DNA of 64,000 bases from contig CAOKFZ010000007.1 in assembly GCA_948467875.1 (NCBI GenBank), forward strand, positions 19,514 through 83,513, written 5' to 3'. Under the pieces are notes generated by a model, which did not search any database, had not been told where the DNA came from, and worked only from the letters and a program-made list of their open reading frames with translations. Source of the stretch: an uncultured Clostridium sp. Its GTDB lineage: Bacteria > Bacillota > Clostridia > TANB77 > CAG-508. Below, in pieces: positions 16,600 through 24,640 of this stretch; the first letter of the stretch is position 1, and each line of letters begins with the position of its first letter. Made by a program: the position numbers and the translations under genes.

Positions 16600-16808
16600 C
16601 CCCACGTCTAGCCGTAAGATGCTAAATTTTTATGGACCTGTACTCACACAGGTGGGTGCTCTCCTAAATACTCCTGGGTTTCTTGAAGGATTTCTCGTTC
16701 AAGCATACACGCCATATTCAGAGTCGAACTCCCTTATCCAAAACTTGTAGGTTCTAAAAATTCAGTCTACACGTACTTCGTAGGGTACTTTATTTAGTAT
16801 TTTGTTGT
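16600..16808 (-). ncRNA. ssrS: 6S-like regulatory RNA
   Basis: A 200-base minus-strand transcript with its own promoter and no reading frame. A closing helix joins 16749-16762 with 16625-16639. Within it lie a small hairpin CCTGT-GTGAGT-ACAGG on the 3' side and a terminal stem-loop (CTTGAA...TTCAAG), separated by an open central region. This is the plan of 6S RNA, which binds RNA polymerase holoenzyme. A T-rich end follows GGGGTAATTTTTT. I identify it by architecture and by a general likeness to clostridial 6S sequences, without a covariance search. Confidence 0.6.
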
Positions 16809-16815
16809 TAATTAC

Positions 16816-16844
16816 ATTATAGCATATTTTTTTCGAATTTGCAA
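16816..16844 (-). promoter_or_regulatory. Promoter of the 6S-like RNA
   Basis: On the minus strand TTGCAA (16839-16844), 17 bases, TATAAT (16816-16821). Confidence 0.7.
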
Positions 16845-16939
16845 CTTTATCTAAACAAATTAGAAGCATTTAGCAATGTTTAAAAGCATTTTTCAAAGTT
16901 TTTCTTACTCTATCTCATTTTTTAATATTTCTTTCATAC

Positions 16940-16968
16940 TTGACAAATTTGAAAAAATTTTCTAGACT
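16940..16968 (+). promoter_or_regulatory. Promoter of pflB
   Basis: TTGACA (16940-16945), 17 bases, TAGACT (16963-16968), 44 bases before the pflB start. Confidence 0.6.
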
Positions 16969-17012
16969 AATAAAGGATTATTAGGAAAAAATATTGTTAG
17001 GAGGAAAAATAA

Positions 17013-19247
17013 ATGGATTTTAAAGAATGGAACAATTTTGAACCAGGTGACTGGACAAAAGAAATTAATGTTAGAAATTTTATTCAATTGAACTATACTC
17101 CCTATGAAGGCGATGCTTCTTTCTTAGCAGATGCAACAGACAGAACACACAAGCTATGGGATATAGTTCTTGATTTATATAAGAAGGAAAAAGAAAATGG
17201 TGGTGTTTTGGAAATTTCAAATGACATCGCCTCTACGATAACTAGCCATGAGGCTGGCTATATTGATAAAGATTTAGAGCAAATTGTTGGACTTCAAACC
17301 GAAAAGCCTTTGAAACGCGCCATTATGCCAAATGGTGGTATTCGTATTGTCGAAAAATCTTGCGAAGCCTACAACGAAAAAGTCTCTGAAAAAATCGAAG
17401 ACATTTATCACAATTATCGTCGTAGCCATAATGACGGCGTTTTCACAAGCTACACACCCGATATTCGTGCTGCTCGTAGTTCTCATTTGATTACTGGTTT
17501 GCCTGACGGTTATGGTCGTGGTCGTATCATTGGGGATTATAGACGTGTTGCCCTTTATGGCGTAGATGCCCTAATCAATGAGAAAAAAGAAGATTATAAT
17601 AATGCTGTCTCTTCTGATTTTACAGAAGACATCATTCGTGAGCGCGAAGAAATTCATGACCAAATCGAGGCTTTAACAGAATTGAAAAAAATGGCTGAAA
17701 AATATGGATTTGATATTTCTCGCCCAGCTGCCAATGCCAAAGAAGCTGTTCAATGGCTATATTTTGCCTATCTTGGAACCACAAAACAGCAAAATGGTGC
17801 TGCTATGAGTTTAGGCCGCACCTCTACTTTCTTGGATATTTACTTTGAAAGGGATTTGAAAAATGGTACTTTAACCGAAACAGAAGCACAAGAAATTATA
17901 GACCATTTCGTCATGAAATTGCGTATTATCCGTTTCCTACGTACACCTGAATATGACCAATTATTCAGTGGTGATCCTGTTTGGGTAACAGAAAGTATTG
18001 GTGGTCAAGGAATTGATGGTCGTACATTAGTTACCAAAAATTCTTTCCGAACTTTGCACACGCTTGAAACGATTGGTCCTGCTCCAGAACCAAATTTGAC
18101 TGTCCTTTGGTCTGTTCATTTGCCACAAGGTTTCAAAGATTACACTGCCAATATGTCCATCAAAACCAGCTCCATCCAATATGAAAACGACGATTTAATG
18201 CGTGAATATTGGGGCGACGACTACGGAATTGCTTGTTGCGTAAGTGCTATGAGAATTGGTAAACAAATGCAGTTTTTCGGGGCTCGTGCAAACCTTGCCA
18301 AAACACTATTATACGCCATCAACGGTGGGCGTGACGAAATTTCTGGCAAACAAATTACCGAAAAATTTGAGCCTGTCTCTTCTGAGTATTTGAACTATGA
18401 TGAAGTATGGCAAAAATTTGACCAAATGATGGATTGGGTTGCTAAAACGTATATCAAGGCACTTAATATCATCCATTATATGCATGATAAATACTGTTAC
18501 GAAAGTTTGGCAATGGCGCTTCACGACCGTGAAATTCTTCGTACCATGGCATGCGGAATTGCTGGACTTTCCATTGTTGCAGATGCATTCTCTGCGATGA
18601 AATATGCTAAAGTCAAAGTACTTCGTGACGAAACAGGTCTTGCAGTGGATTATCAAATTGAAGGCGATTTTCCAAAATACGGAAATGACGATGACCGCGT
18701 GGATAGTATTGCAGTTGAAATTTCAAAAAGGTTTATGGATAAATTACGCGGGCAAAAAACGTATCGTCATTCAAAACCTACGATGTCAATTTTGACAATT
18801 ACTTCTAATGTTGTTTATGGAAAAGCAACCGGAAGCACACCTGACGGAAGACGCAGCGGCGAGCCATTTGGTCCCGGTGCCAACCCAATTCATGGTCGTG
18901 ATACCAATGGTGCGATTGCAGTGCTAAATACCATCGCAAAATTGCCTTACAAACACGCTGAAGATGGCATTTCTTACACTTTTGCCATTACCCCAAATAC
19001 ACTTGGAAAAGACGAACAAACACGTATTAACAACCTTGTTTCTTTGTTAGATGGGTATTTCGTGCAGCACAGTCATCACGTGAATATTAATGTTTTTGAT
19101 CGAAATTTATTAGAAGATGCGATGGAACACCCTGAAAAATATCCTCAACTTACGATTCGTGTTTCTGGCTATGCAGTTAATTTCACAAAATTAACGCGTG
19201 AGCAACAATTAGATGTTATCCATCGTACCATTCATGAAAGAATATAA
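17013..19247 (+). CDS. pflB: Formate C-acetyltransferase (pyruvate formate-lyase)
   Basis: This glycyl-radical enzyme splits pyruvate with CoA into acetyl-CoA and formate under anaerobic conditions. The active-site cysteine pair is visible in [17 protein letters not shown] near residue 410, and the radical glycine in RVSGYAVNF near residue 720. The 744-residue length matches PflB rather than the longer diol dehydratase relatives. The RBS is TTAGGAGGA. The activase gene follows after a short gap containing a GC-rich palindrome. Codon use includes more CGT than neighbouring genes, as expected of a highly expressed gene. Confidence 0.97.
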   Translation: MDFKEWNNFEPGDWTKEINVRNFIQLNYTPYEGDASFLADATDRTHKLWDIVLDLYKKEKENGGVLEISNDIASTITSHEAGYIDKDLEQIVGLQTEKPLKRAIMPNGGIRIVEKSCEAYNEKVSEKIEDIYHNYRRSHNDGVFTSYTPDIRAARSSHLITGLPDGYGRGRIIGDYRRVALYGVDALINEKKEDYNNAVSSDFTEDIIREREEIHDQIEALTELKKMAEKYGFDISRPAANAKEAVQWLYFAYLGTTKQQNGAAMSLGRTSTFLDIYFERDLKNGTLTETEAQEIIDHFVMKLRIIRFLRTPEYDQLFSGDPVWVTESIGGQGIDGRTLVTKNSFRTLHTLETIGPAPEPNLTVLWSVHLPQGFKDYTANMSIKTSSIQYENDDLMREYWGDDYGIACCVSAMRIGKQMQFFGARANLAKTLLYAINGGRDEISGKQITEKFEPVSSEYLNYDEVWQKFDQMMDWVAKTYIKALNIIHYMHDKYCYESLAMALHDREILRTMACGIAGLSIVADAFSAMKYAKVKVLRDETGLAVDYQIEGDFPKYGNDDDRVDSIAVEISKRFMDKLRGQKTYRHSKPTMSILTITSNVVYGKATGSTPDGRRSGEPFGPGANPIHGRDTNGAIAVLNTIAKLPYKHAEDGISYTFAITPNTLGKDEQTRINNLVSLLDGYFVQHSHHVNINVFDRNLLEDAMEHPEKYPQLTIRVSGYAVNFTKLTREQQLDVIHRTIHERI

Positions 19248-19260
19248 TTTTACAAACTAA

Positions 19261-19280
19261 GGGCACGGTACTCCGTGCCC
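19261..19280. repeat. GC-rich palindrome between pflB and pflA
   Basis: GGGCACGG-TACT-CCGTGCCC forms a perfect 8-bp GC-rich stem, notable in this AT-rich DNA. It lacks a T run, so it is more likely an mRNA stabilising or processing hairpin, or a dispersed repeat, than a terminator. Confidence 0.7.
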
Positions 19281-19309
19281 CTACTACAATTCTATAGAAA
19301 GGAAGCAAA

Positions 19310-20029
19310 ATGGAAAATTTAATAGGAAGAATTCATTCATTTGAAACATTTGGCACCGTTGATGGTCCTGGTATACGATTTGTGATTTTTATGCAGGGCT
19401 GTCATTTAAAATGTAAATATTGCCATAATCGTGATACTTGGGAACTCAATCATGGAACCGAATATTCGCTAGAAGAAGTTTTTCAAAAAGCAGTTCGCTT
19501 AAAACCGTATATGAATACCTCACATGGTGGCGTAACCGTTTCTGGTGGCGAACCCCTTTTGCAAGCTGAATTTGTAACAGCACTTTTTCAAAAACTGCAA
19601 GAGCAAAACATTCACACTGCCCTAGATACTTCTGGAAATTTGCCGATTTCTGAAAAAATCATCGAGGTTCTAAAATTTACGGATTTGGTTCTGCTTGACA
19701 TTAAGCATATTGATAATCAAAAAGCAATTGATTTAACTGGTGTGCCGAATACACATACTTTAAAGTTTGCTGAATTTTTAAGTGAAAACGGAATTCCTAT
19801 GTGGATTCGACAGGTCTTGGTTCCCGGTTTTACAGATGATGAAGAAGATTTGAAAAAGTTAAAACATTTTATTGACTCTTTAAAAACAGTCAAAAAAGTA
19901 GAACTTTTGCCTTATCATAATTTAGGGCAATTTAAGTGGGAACAACTGGGAGAAAAATATGAACTCGAAAATGTTCTTCCCCCAACTGCGGAGCAAATTG
20001 AAAAAGCCAAAAGCATTTTACAGCTTTAG
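19310..20029 (+). CDS. pflA: Pyruvate formate-lyase activating enzyme
   Basis: A radical SAM enzyme that installs the glycyl radical on PflB. The cluster motif CHLKCKYCHNRDTW (CxxxCxxC) is near residue 30, the SAM-binding TVSGGEPLLQ near 77, and the 239-residue length is typical of the small activases without extra ferredoxin domains. It follows pflB by 62 bases with its own GAAAGGA site. Its last 12 bases overlap the end of the convergent gene on the other strand. Confidence 0.95.
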   Translation: MENLIGRIHSFETFGTVDGPGIRFVIFMQGCHLKCKYCHNRDTWELNHGTEYSLEEVFQKAVRLKPYMNTSHGGVTVSGGEPLLQAEFVTALFQKLQEQNIHTALDTSGNLPISEKIIEVLKFTDLVLLDIKHIDNQKAIDLTGVPNTHTLKFAEFLSENGIPMWIRQVLVPGFTDDEEDLKKLKHFIDSLKTVKKVELLPYHNLGQFKWEQLGEKYELENVLPPTAEQIEKAKSILQL

Positions 20030-20761
20030 GCTTCTTCCTCCATTTAATTTATTTTCTGATATGGTTTTGTAAATCGTTTTTTGACTATTAAATATAGCAT
20101 ACAAAAATGTTGTGACAAAAAAAGATACTATCATACCAATACTTCCTGCCATTGCTACTACTATCATTTCTTTTGTCATTGTATGCGTTCCTAAAAATAG
20201 CATTCCTATGCCACTGCATCCTAAAAAAACAATATTCAGCATACCTAATACATTGTGGCTTGCTATTTTGATGCCACTTTGAAACATTTTTTTCCAATAC
20301 ATATCTTCTGTTTTCTTTTTTATTTCTTCCAAATTTCGGATACTATCAAAACATATATAAAAACTGATTCCCAAAACAGCTATTAATATTGCTTGATAGG
20401 AAAATTCCAGCTCTAGAATATGCCATTGTTTTGCTAAAATCAATAGCAGAACACTTACGCTCATACCAGAAACTGTGCCAATTCCTAAAAATAATATTTT
20501 TCGGTCAAAACCAATTTTTCGCAATACATAAATCATATTCGCTCCAAACACAATCCAAAGCCATATTGAGTATTGATTTTGCTCTTCTTGCATCGCCGCT
20601 TGTTCTTCTACAATATCCTCAAACTCTAAATCGTCAGGATGAATTTCATCAAAAATCTCGCCTTCCCCCTCTAACATCATTTCGCCCTCTGTTGCATACA
20701 AATTAAAACAAATACTCATCATTAGTACAAAGACCATGAAACCAATTTGTATTTTCCTCAT
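20018..20761 (-). CDS. Membrane protein of unknown function with acidic N-terminal segment
   Basis: Residues 1-23 are a signal peptide or first helix, followed by a strongly acidic extracellular segment (EGEMMLEGEGEIFDEIHPDD) and five predicted membrane helices between about 65 and 230. No family motif is recognised. It follows the 20775-21644 gene by 13 bases, and both follow thrS, so the three are likely one operon. Its 3' end overlaps pflA by 12 bases in the convergent direction. Confidence 0.75.
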   Translation of the reverse strand: MRKIQIGFMVFVLMMSICFNLYATEGEMMLEGEGEIFDEIHPDDLEFEDIVEEQAAMQEEQNQYSIWLWIVFGANMIYVLRKIGFDRKILFLGIGTVSGMSVSVLLLILAKQWHILELEFSYQAILIAVLGISFYICFDSIRNLEEIKKKTEDMYWKKMFQSGIKIASHNVLGMLNIVFLGCSGIGMLFLGTHTMTKEMIVVAMAGSIGMIVSFFVTTFLYAIFNSQKTIYKTISENKLNGGRSLKL

Positions 20762-20774
20762 CTCTTTGCTCCTC

Positions 20775-21644
20775 CTAAAAAATCACTACATCCATTTCAT
20801 TTGTATAACTATTATTTCCATATGGATACACAATATATACATATCCCTCATTTGTTAAAAAATATTCACTTGCATTTTCTACTCGGTACATATCACTGTT
20901 CAAATCTCTCTCATACAAAACACCATATTCGTTTGCAATAATTTGAGCATTTTCATAAGCCACCTTTATTTCCTGATTAATATTCGATTGAACAGCTTGC
21001 AAAGTTGTTTTTTTAGAAAGAATTAAATCTTCTAAAGTAACCATTTCCTCTCTTGAAATGCTATAGGTATATGTCTTGAGAGAAACTTTTTCTGACTTTC
21101 CTTGCTCTTTCAAGGACGCTCTTATCACAACAGACAAAATATCGCTATTCAAATAAGCTACATAAGATACCTTATAAATCGTATTTTCATTGGTTTGTCT
21201 CATAATGGAATTCGCTTTGTTATAATATTCTGTCTTAATTTCTGAATTGATTTTTTTAATCACACTTGAGTCAATGTTAATTTCTGGAATGCTCACATCA
21301 ACACTATAATATGTTTCATCTTCATTCATCAAATTATAGGCAGTATAGACAACTTCCCTTTCGCCATTTAATTTCTCAATCGGAACATTATCCGCACTTT
21401 TCTTTAATGAATTATCAAACAATCCATTAAAATTACTTTTTAACATCGCATACTCTTCTGTCGTTTTCTTAGCTCCAATATTAATTCCCAGCATCAAAGG
21501 ATCGGTATCTGCATACTTATAGAAAAACTGTGCATAAATACCAACACTCAGCGCCACAATGCAAATCAAAATCAGCACAACAAAAAATATATTCTGGCTT
21601 CGTTTATCCAAACTATTTACTAATCTTAGAATCCATTTTTTCAT
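20775..21644 (-). CDS. Membrane-anchored extracytoplasmic protein (DUF4163/DUF3298-like)
   Basis: One N-terminal membrane helix (residues about 19-40) anchors a 250-residue external domain. The order VDVSIPEINIDSSVIKKIN, then YKVSYVAYLNSDILSVVI and a C-terminal acidic and Tyr-rich part resembles the DUF4163 plus DUF3298 module of PdaC-type wall proteins. That resemblance is by eye. No catalytic domain follows. It lies 13 bases after thrS and 13 before the next gene. Confidence 0.65.
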   Translation of the reverse strand: MKKWILRLVNSLDKRSQNIFFVVLILICIVALSVGIYAQFFYKYADTDPLMLGINIGAKKTTEEYAMLKSNFNGLFDNSLKKSADNVPIEKLNGEREVVYTAYNLMNEDETYYSVDVSIPEINIDSSVIKKINSEIKTEYYNKANSIMRQTNENTIYKVSYVAYLNSDILSVVIRASLKEQGKSEKVSLKTYTYSISREEMVTLEDLILSKKTTLQAVQSNINQEIKVAYENAQIIANEYGVLYERDLNSDMYRVENASEYFLTNEGYVYIVYPYGNNSYTNEMDVVIF

Positions 21645-21657
21645 TTTTTACCTCAAA

Positions 21658-23418
21658 CTATCTTATAAAATTTTCAATTTCTTGTTTTGCTTTTTTGACA
21701 AATACGTCTAACTTCATGGCGCCAATATCGCCCTCTTTTCTACTACGTACCCCAACAGATTTGGCTTCTACTTCTTTTTCGCCCAAAATCAACATATATG
21801 GAATCTTCTGAAGTTGTGCTTCACGAATTTTATAACCAATTTTTTCTTGTCTATCATCTAATTCCGCACGAATTCCCGTTTCTTGCAATTTTTCAAAAAC
21901 CTGTTTCGCATATTCTGCTTGGTTGTCCGAAATTGGCATCACTTTCACTTGAACTGGTGCGAGCCAAATTGGAAAAGCGCCTGCAAAATGTTCTGTAATA
22001 ATTCCAATAAATCTTTCAAAAGAACCAAACAATGCTCTATGAATTAAAATTGGAGTTTTCTTTTCGCCATTGCTATCAATATAAGACAAATGAAAGCGAA
22101 GTGGTAACTGAAAATCAACTTGCACAGTTCCCATTTGCCATTCTCTTCCTAAACAGTCTTTCATTTTGATATCGATTTTAGGACCATAAAAAGCGCCGTC
22201 TCCTTCATTAATTCGATATTGTCCTTCTCCACATAATTCTCCTAACACCTGTTTCAAATTAGCTTCTGCTTTATCCCAAAGTTCAATTTCTCCCATATAA
22301 TCATCTGGTCTTGTAGAAAGAGTAAGCTCAAATTCTAATCCAAAAATTCCATACAAATATTTTGCAATTTCAATAATATCTTTAATCTCTGAACCAATTT
22401 GGTCCTCTGTAATAAAATTGTGGCTATCATCTTGGCGAAACATTCTCACACGAAACAATCCATTTAGCTGTCCTGATTTTTCATTTCTATGAATCACATC
22501 AATATCATTAAAACGCATTGGCAAATCTTTATAACTTCTGAGTTTAGAAGCAAATATTTTAATCGCATTCGGACAATTCATTGGCTTCAACGCTTGCTCT
22601 TTTCCATCCGTATCTGTCAAAACAAACATATCCTCTTTATAATGGTCCCAATGTCCTGATATTTTCCATAGCTCGCTGCTATTTAATTGTGGACCAGAAA
22701 ATTCTTGGTATCCTCTTTTTTCATGCTCTTTTCGCCAAAAATCAATCAACACATTCATCATTTTAAAGCCTTTGGGCATCCAATAAGCCATCCCTGGCGC
22801 AGTTTCATCAAAGAAAAACAAATCCAATTCTTTTCCCAATTTTCTATGGTCTCTTTGTTTTGCTTCTTCCAATTTTTGCAAATATTCCTCCAACTCACTC
22901 GCTTTTGGAAACGAAATTCCATAAATCCTTTGTAGCATCTTATTATGCTCGTCACCTCTCCAATAAGCACCAGAAGATGTCAACAATTTCACTGCCTTAA
23001 CTGCTCCAGTTGACGGCAAATGGGGACCTCTGCAAAGGTCCGTAAAATCGCCCTGCTTGTAAAAAGAAATCACTTCTCCGTTTGGTAAATCTTCTATTAA
23101 TTCTACTTTATAATCTTCATTTTTTTCTTTCATAAACTGGATTGCTTCTTCTCTTGGTAATTCAAACCTTTCCAACTCCAAATTCTCTTTGCTGATTTTC
23201 TTCATTTCTTCTTCAATCTTCTTTAAATCGTCTTCTGAAAATGGCTTCTCTACATCAAAATCATAATAAAATCCATTTTCAATGGCTGGGCCAATCGCCA
23301 ATTTTGCCTCTGGAAACAGCCTTTTGACTGCTTGCGCCATAATATGTGAAGTCGTATGCCAATACATACTTTCCTCCACTTCCGCCGTTTTTCCTCCACC
23401 TAACTTAATTTTAAACAT
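21658..23418 (-). CDS. thrS: Threonyl-tRNA synthetase lacking the N-terminal TGS domain
   Basis: Class II synthetase that charges tRNA-Thr. The protein begins almost directly at the editing domain (HTTSHIMAQAVKRLFP, with the catalytic HxxxH), then the aminoacylation core (motif 2 FRVRMFRQDDSHNF near 343, motif 3 near 480) and the anticodon domain. It is about 60 residues shorter than full-length ThrRS because the TGS domain is missing. I start at MFKIKLGG (23418), 7 bases after AGGAGG. Expression is controlled by a T-box leader. Confidence 0.95.
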   Translation of the reverse strand: MFKIKLGGGKTAEVEESMYWHTTSHIMAQAVKRLFPEAKLAIGPAIENGFYYDFDVEKPFSEDDLKKIEEEMKKISKENLELERFELPREEAIQFMKEKNEDYKVELIEDLPNGEVISFYKQGDFTDLCRGPHLPSTGAVKAVKLLTSSGAYWRGDEHNKMLQRIYGISFPKASELEEYLQKLEEAKQRDHRKLGKELDLFFFDETAPGMAYWMPKGFKMMNVLIDFWRKEHEKRGYQEFSGPQLNSSELWKISGHWDHYKEDMFVLTDTDGKEQALKPMNCPNAIKIFASKLRSYKDLPMRFNDIDVIHRNEKSGQLNGLFRVRMFRQDDSHNFITEDQIGSEIKDIIEIAKYLYGIFGLEFELTLSTRPDDYMGEIELWDKAEANLKQVLGELCGEGQYRINEGDGAFYGPKIDIKMKDCLGREWQMGTVQVDFQLPLRFHLSYIDSNGEKKTPILIHRALFGSFERFIGIITEHFAGAFPIWLAPVQVKVMPISDNQAEYAKQVFEKLQETGIRAELDDRQEKIGYKIREAQLQKIPYMLILGEKEVEAKSVGVRSRKEGDIGAMKLDVFVKKAKQEIENFIR

Positions 23419-23446
23419 ATCCATTCCTCCTTTTTTCAAAACAAAA

Positions 23447-23657
23447 GCACTCCATAGACTAAACAGCCTAGGAGTGCATGCACGGTTCCATCCTAATTTT
23501 AACTCACTTCAAAGCCTTTAACGTAGCTAACACGCTATTTTTTCAAATAGAAACTCCAAGGTAGTTTTTCGAATACGTTTTCTAAGATTAGCTCACAGCC
23601 CACGACTAATCCTCTCTGGTAGCAACCTTTATCCTACTTTTCCTCTTCAACGTTTAT
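23447..23657 (-). promoter_or_regulatory. T-box riboswitch controlling thrS
   Basis: The T-box core TTAGGATGGAACCGTGC is seen on the minus strand around 23478-23497; its TGGA pairs with the tRNA acceptor end. A terminator hairpin (23447-23477) with GCACTCC arms and TTTTGTTTT follows. In the 3' side of stem I the sequence ACT-ACC (23560-23565) offers threonine specifier codons. Uncharged tRNA-Thr is expected to allow read-through into thrS. Confidence 0.9.
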
Positions 23658-23664
23658 ATTTAAT

Positions 23665-23693
23665 TATATACCATATATTTCTTCAAATGTCAA
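23665..23693 (-). promoter_or_regulatory. Promoter of the thrS leader
   Basis: On the minus strand TTGACA (23688-23693), 17 bases ending TGG, TATATA (23665-23670). Confidence 0.65.
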
Positions 23694-23845
23694 GAGTCTG
23701 TGGCAGTTTTTTCACTTTGTTTTCATTATTTATCTACTTTTTTTACTAGCACTAGGGAGGCTTAATCTAAGCCCCCCACCCAAACATTGCTATTCGTGCA
23801 TCACCAATTTTTCTACTTATTGGCAAGCGTTTTTTTGAATTTTGC

Positions 23846-23874
23846 TGGACATATTCACAAAAGTGTGCTATAAT
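23846..23874 (+). promoter_or_regulatory. Promoter of the 23925-24560 gene
   Basis: TGGACA (23846-23851), 17 bases, TATAAT (23869-23874). The 150 bases before it, back to the thrS promoter, hold only a weak hairpin near 23755-23777. Confidence 0.65.
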
Positions 23875-23924
23875 GGTAAAGTCTCAATGTAACATAATAT
23901 ATTTTATTTTAGGAGGTGCCTACT

Positions 23925-24560
23925 ATGTCACTACAAGTAAGCAATATGGAGGATTTATTTCTCCGGTACTTATCACAATTAACTCAAGAACATCCGTATA
24001 TCCTACTGGAAACGGATGAGGAATCAACAACTATCAGTCTTGGATATGAAACCTGTAATGAGGAAAAAAAAGAGCTTAGCCATCTTAAATTCTTCGCTTG
24101 CGAAAAATATTCTATTAAGCTTGATCTTGAAAAACTTAAGAAACCTTCTTATTTTCCTTTTACAACAACTTTTAAATTGCTTAAAAATAACAAACTCTTA
24201 ATAGAAGCAAAAATAAAATTGAACAATAGTTCTAATAATGTTCCTCCACTTTTCTCAACTGATCTCATAAAGTACTTGGAAAGTCGGCGAAGAACAGTTT
24301 TACAAGTTTTCCTAAAAAGATACTTTTACTATGCAAAAAACAATAGCTTTTATGACCCAATCTATCTTGAGGAACATAATGTTACTACTGCTGGCATTGT
24401 ACTGCACTCTAAGCCTAATTTTTTCGAAATCATAGAGGAATTTCCTACTACACTTAGAGAAATAGAAACATTAAATCAGAATCATTTTGATGTTTTTTTA
24501 CTAGAGGAAAACCCTGCTCAGGGCTATAACCTATACGAAATTATCAATAAGCAGTTATAA
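23925..24560 (+). CDS. Unknown protein with two in-frame CGG codons
   Basis: I do not recognise this 211-residue soluble protein. It begins MSLQVSNMEDLFLRYLSQ and has a basic stretch ESRRRTVLQVFLKRYFYY near residue 120. ATG 23925 lies 8 bases after AGGAGGT; the longer GTG frame is unlikely. It has its own promoter and a strong terminator. It contains CGG in frame at 23964 and 24285. A +1 skip at either leads to a stop within 11 codons, so full-length protein requires normal reading there. This makes it either an exception or a possible sensor of CGG decoding (speculative). Confidence 0.75.
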   Translation: MSLQVSNMEDLFLRYLSQLTQEHPYILLETDEESTTISLGYETCNEEKKELSHLKFFACEKYSIKLDLEKLKKPSYFPFTTTFKLLKNNKLLIEAKIKLNNSSNNVPPLFSTDLIKYLESRRRTVLQVFLKRYFYYAKNNSFYDPIYLEEHNVTTAGIVLHSKPNFFEIIEEFPTTLREIETLNQNHFDVFLLEENPAQGYNLYEIINKQL

Positions 24561-24589
24561 CTGTAGGCTATTATTTCCAAAACAAGAGA

Positions 24590-24621
24590 AAAAAGCTCTC
24601 TTTTTTAAGAGAGCTTTTTTC
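24590..24621. terminator. Strong bidirectional terminator
   Basis: AAAAAAGCTCTCTT (24590-24603) pairs perfectly with AAGAGAGCTTTTTT (24608-24621); it serves the plus-strand gene and probably the GH25 gene. Confidence 0.9.
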
Positions 24622-24640
24622 TTGTGCGTTTCTATCACTT

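Noticed and set aside
16720-16745. A tRNA or tmRNA suggested by a T-loop-like GTTCGACTC
   Set aside because: No acceptor stem, anticodon arm or tag reading frame could be built around it; the larger fold fits a 6S-type RNA better.
23755-23777. A short hairpin GGCTTA-ATC-TAAGCC with G and C runs between thrS and the next gene
   Set aside because: The stem is only six pairs plus imperfect ends, with no promoter or T run that makes it a feature.
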